Assembly (NCBI RefSeq): GCF_001983105.1
Contig: NZ_MOMC01000003.1
Location: forward strand, 66,336 to 73,796
DNA from: Pseudofrankia asymbiotica
GTDB taxonomy: Bacteria; Actinomycetota; Actinomycetes; Frankiales; Frankiaceae
Length of the DNA: 7,461 nucleotides
Direction of reading: 5' to 3'
Part shown: in pieces, positions 5,783 through 7,461 of the stretch
Position numbering within the stretch: position 1 is the first letter of the stretch
How the letters are laid out: each line of letters opens with the position of its first letter
Translations under genes and position numbers: made by a program
The notes under the pieces: model-generated
What the model was told of the DNA's origin: nothing
The model's input: the letters and a program-made list of their open reading frames with translations, nothing else
The model's database searches: none

Positions 5783-6515
5783 GCCGTTGGGGACCGACGC
5801 CGCACCCGTGGGGTCGGGATCGTCCGTCGACCACGCGGCCGAGCGTCCGCCGCGGGTGGTGGTCGTGGACGACCACCCGCTGTGGCGCGACGCCCTGAGC
5901 CGGGACCTCGACGCGGCCGGGCTCCAGGTCGTCGGCACGGCGGGGTCCGTTGCCCAGGCACTGCGGGTGGTGGCGGCGACCAGGCCGGACATCGTGGTGC
6001 TCGACCTGTCCCTGCCCGATGGTTCCGGAGTTGAGGTGATCCGGGGTCTGCTGACATCGGGCGGCTCGACCGGGTTCAGCGGGTCGGTGCTTGTCGTCTC
6101 CGCGTCCGGTGAGCAGGCCGACGTACTCACGGCCGTCAAGTCAGGCGCGTCGGGCTACCTGGTCAAGTCGGCCCGGCCGGAGGAGCTGATCGACGCGGTC
6201 CGGCGCACGGCCGCGGGCGAGGCGGTCTTCAGCGCGGGCCTCGCGGCGCTGGTCCTTGGCGAGATGTCCCGCGCCGCCAGAGAACCGGCTCCTGCCCGGC
6301 ACGCCTCTCCCCGACTCACCGCCCGCGAGCTCGAGGTGCTCCGACTGGTCGCCAAGGGCCTGACGGCCCGGGATGCCGCCGACCGCCTCGGCGTCTCCCC
6401 GCGCACCGTGCAGAACCACGTCCACAACGTCCTCGGCAAGCTCCAGCTCCGCAACCGCGTGGAACTCGCCCGCTACGCCGTCCGTGAGGGCTACGACGAC
6501 CCGACCTCAACCTGA
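5769..6515 (+). CDS. NarL/LuxR-family response regulator (MacR-like)
   Basis: A 248-residue two-domain transcription factor, partner of the kinase directly upstream. After a variable tail of about 28 residues, the receiver domain starts at 'RVVVVDDHPLWRDAL' with the acidic pair Asp34-Asp35. The phosphorylated Asp is Asp79 in 'DIVVLDLSLPDGSG', and the conserved switch Lys is Lys133 in 'GYLVKSARPEELIDAVR'. The C-terminal LuxR helix-turn-helix is 'LTARELEVLRLVAKGLTARD' followed by 'AADRLGVSPRTVQNHVHNVL', then 'GKLQLRNRVELARYAV', all with standard residues. ATG 5769 has GGAGG nine bases upstream (inside the kinase gene) and overlaps the kinase end by 14 bases; GTG 5809 is a possible later start. 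It likely binds the repeat at 4264-4283 and so controls its own operon. MacR-like naming rests on the kinase type and context, not on a database match. Confidence 0.93.
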   Translation: MCPAEPLGTDAAPVGSGSSVDHAAERPPRVVVVDDHPLWRDALSRDLDAAGLQVVGTAGSVAQALRVVAATRPDIVVLDLSLPDGSGVEVIRGLLTSGGSTGFSGSVLVVSASGEQADVLTAVKSGASGYLVKSARPEELIDAVRRTAAGEAVFSAGLAALVLGEMSRAAREPAPARHASPRLTARELEVLRLVAKGLTARDAADRLGVSPRTVQNHVHNVLGKLQLRNRVELARYAVREGYDDPTST

Positions 6516-6541
6516 CCCGCGAGCCCGCCCACATCGCGTCA

Positions 6542-6569
6542 CCCACCGCCCACCGCCCACCGCCCACCG
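6542..6569 (+). repeat. 7-bp tandem repeat, four perfect copies
   Basis: CCCACCG is repeated exactly four times in a row in the gap between the response regulator and leuS. It starts 26 bases after the regulator stop and lies outside any supported gene. This is a simple-sequence tract liable to copy-number change; no function is evident. Confidence 0.85.
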
Positions 6570-6597
6570 CGCCGCGCACAACGTCACAGGGAATCGC

Positions 6598-6648
6598 GTC
6601 CGACGTCAGAGCCACCGCTGGCACCGTTTCGTGCCCCTGACGTCGGAC
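6598..6648. terminator. Strong inverted repeat, likely bidirectional terminator between convergent genes
   Basis: GTCCGACGTCAG (6598-6609) and CTGACGTCGGAC (6637-6648) are perfect 12-base reverse complements. The 27-base loop contains a second hairpin, GGCAC (6620-6624) with GTGCC (6631-6635). The structure lies between the regulator stop (6515) and the leuS stop (6668), ending about 20 bases from the latter, so it would terminate transcription from both sides. There is no T-run on either strand, as is usual for actinomycete terminators. Confidence 0.65.
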
Positions 6649-6667
6649 AGGATCTCCGGATCTTCCG

Positions 6668-7461
6668 CTACGCGACGGCGATGTTGACGATGCGGCCGGG
6701 GACGACGATGAGGCGCTTCACCGTCTTGCCGTCGGTGTGCTTCGCATAGTCCGCGTGCGCCGTCAGGGCGGCCCTGATGTCGCCCTCCCCCGCACCGGCG
6801 GGGACGGACAGGGTGAAGCGGACCTTGCCGTTGACCTGGACCGGCAGGGTGACCGTCGACTCGGCGGCCAGCGCCTCGTCGCCCACCGGGAACGGCACGT
6901 GGACCAGCGAGCCGTCGTGGCCCAGCCGCGCCCACAGCTCCTCGGCGATGTGCGGCGCCAGTGGGGCGACCATCAGCACCATCGCCTCGGCCAGTGCCCG
7001 CGGCGGCCGGTTCGCGTCGCCGTAGTGCTTGCTGACGAAGTTCGTCAGCTCGATCAGCCGGGCGACGGCGGTGTTGAAGCGCATCCCGGCGTAGTCGGCG
7101 CGCACCGCCAGGATCGTGCGGTGCAGCGTCCGGGTCGCCTCGTCGTCCAGCTCGGCGTCGACGGCCCTGATCTCGCCGTTCGCCTCGTCGACCAGGTTGC
7201 GCCACAGCCGCTGCAGGAAGCGGTGCGGGCCGACGATGTCGTCGGTCCGCCAGGGCCGGTCGGCATCCAGCGGGCCCATCGCCATCTCGTAGACGCGCAG
7301 CGTGTCGGCACCGTACGCGTCGTACATCTCGTCCGGCGTCACGCTGTTCTTCAGGCTCTTGCCCATCTTCCCGGACCGCCGGGTGACGGGATCTCCCTGG
7401 TAGCGCAGGGTGCCGCCGGCGTCGGTGGTCACCTCGGCCGCGGGCACGTACATGCCGCGGG
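6668..7461 (-). CDS. leuS: Leucyl-tRNA synthetase, C-terminal part (runs off window)
   Basis: Cytoplasmic class I aminoacyl-tRNA synthetase that charges tRNA-Leu. Only the last roughly 264 residues are inside the window; the gene continues past 7461 on the minus strand, so the ATG at 7453 is internal. The visible part starts just before the KMSKS loop, here 'SGKMGKSLKNSVTPDEM' (KMGKS at 7355-7369), where Gly replaces the first Ser, a form I recall as normal in actinobacterial LeuS. It is followed by 'YGADTLRVYEMAMGPLD', the helical anticodon-binding domain ('FLQRLWRNLVDE', 'FNTAVARLIELTNFVSK', 'LMVAPLAPHIAEELW') and the small C-terminal domain ('LPVQVNGKVRFTLSVPAG', ending 'VPGRIVNIAVA'). The end is intact. 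Essential housekeeping gene, convergent with the two-component operon. Confidence 0.96.
   Translation of the reverse strand, partial: RGMYVPAAEVTTDAGGTLRYQGDPVTRRSGKMGKSLKNSVTPDEMYDAYGADTLRVYEMAMGPLDADRPWRTDDIVGPHRFLQRLWRNLVDEANGEIRAVDAELDDEATRTLHRTILAVRADYAGMRFNTAVARLIELTNFVSKHYGDANRPPRALAEAMVLMVAPLAPHIAEELWARLGHDGSLVHVPFPVGDEALAAESTVTLPVQVNGKVRFTLSVPAGAGEGDIRAALTAHADYAKHTDGKTVKRLIVVPGRIVNIAVA

Noticed and set aside
4645..6057. A 470-codon minus-strand frame, Ser/Arg/Pro-rich
   Set aside because: Antisense to the histidine kinase and the start of the regulator, both of which have full sets of conserved motifs.
6110..6129. TGAG...GTACTCA inside the regulator gene as a second MacR box
   Set aside because: The half-sites are 20 bp end to end rather than 16, and the left half matches only TGAG. 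It is coding sequence, so it is probably chance.
7355..7369. KMGKS instead of KMSKS in LeuS as a defective catalytic loop
   Set aside because: As I recall, Gly at this position is common in actinobacterial LeuS, and the rest of the protein is intact.

Overview
The window is high-GC DNA with many GTG starts and families typical of Actinomycetota. These include a MacS-like sensor kinase with its LuxR-type regulator, an actinobacterial LeuS end, and a 'GEARGEA'-rich Rpn-type nuclease relic like those common in Frankia and related genera. A Frankia-like actinomycete is my best guess, but no 16S or other marker is present to prove it.

Layout. Positions 1-584 hold a decayed Rpn/PD-(D/E)XK family gene. 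A promoter-like TTGACA/CATGAT pair precedes an ATG at 67. A frameshift in a C run, a stop at 219-221 and apparent loss of the middle of the gene follow, and only the C-terminal third remains open (291-584). Positions 585-919 carry no convincing gene. At 691-735 there is a 15-codon segment nearly identical in protein sequence to part of the membrane domain of the sensor kinase encoded about 4 kb downstream, which looks like a paralogue relic. Positions 920-2749 (minus) encode a CLC-family anion channel/transporter with two C-terminal CBS domains. It is transcribed divergently from a small MarR-family regulator (2799-3200, plus). An 11-bp-arm palindrome sits in the gap between them and is the obvious operator. 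Positions 3383-3838 (plus) encode ArfB, a GGQ peptidyl-tRNA hydrolase that rescues stalled ribosomes. Convergent to it is a small YiaA/YiaB-type membrane protein (3914-4207, minus).

Positions 4316-5782 and 5769-6515 (plus) are a translationally overlapping two-component pair: a MacS-like membrane histidine kinase and a NarL/LuxR-type response regulator. The divergent region between the YiaAB gene and the kinase contains a 16-bp imperfect inverted repeat resembling the MacR operator as I recall it from Streptomyces. This suggests autoregulation and possible control of the membrane-protein gene. Positions 6668-7461 (minus) are the C-terminal part of leuS, running off the window. The convergent gap between the regulator and leuS has a perfect 12-bp-arm inverted repeat with a nested hairpin, likely a bidirectional terminator, plus a 7-bp x 4 tandem repeat.

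No tRNA, rRNA, CRISPR array, intact insertion sequence or phage gene was seen. I do not see a wholly new system. The best leads are the MarR-CLC operator switch, the MacR-like box, the kinase-like relic and the deleted Rpn gene.
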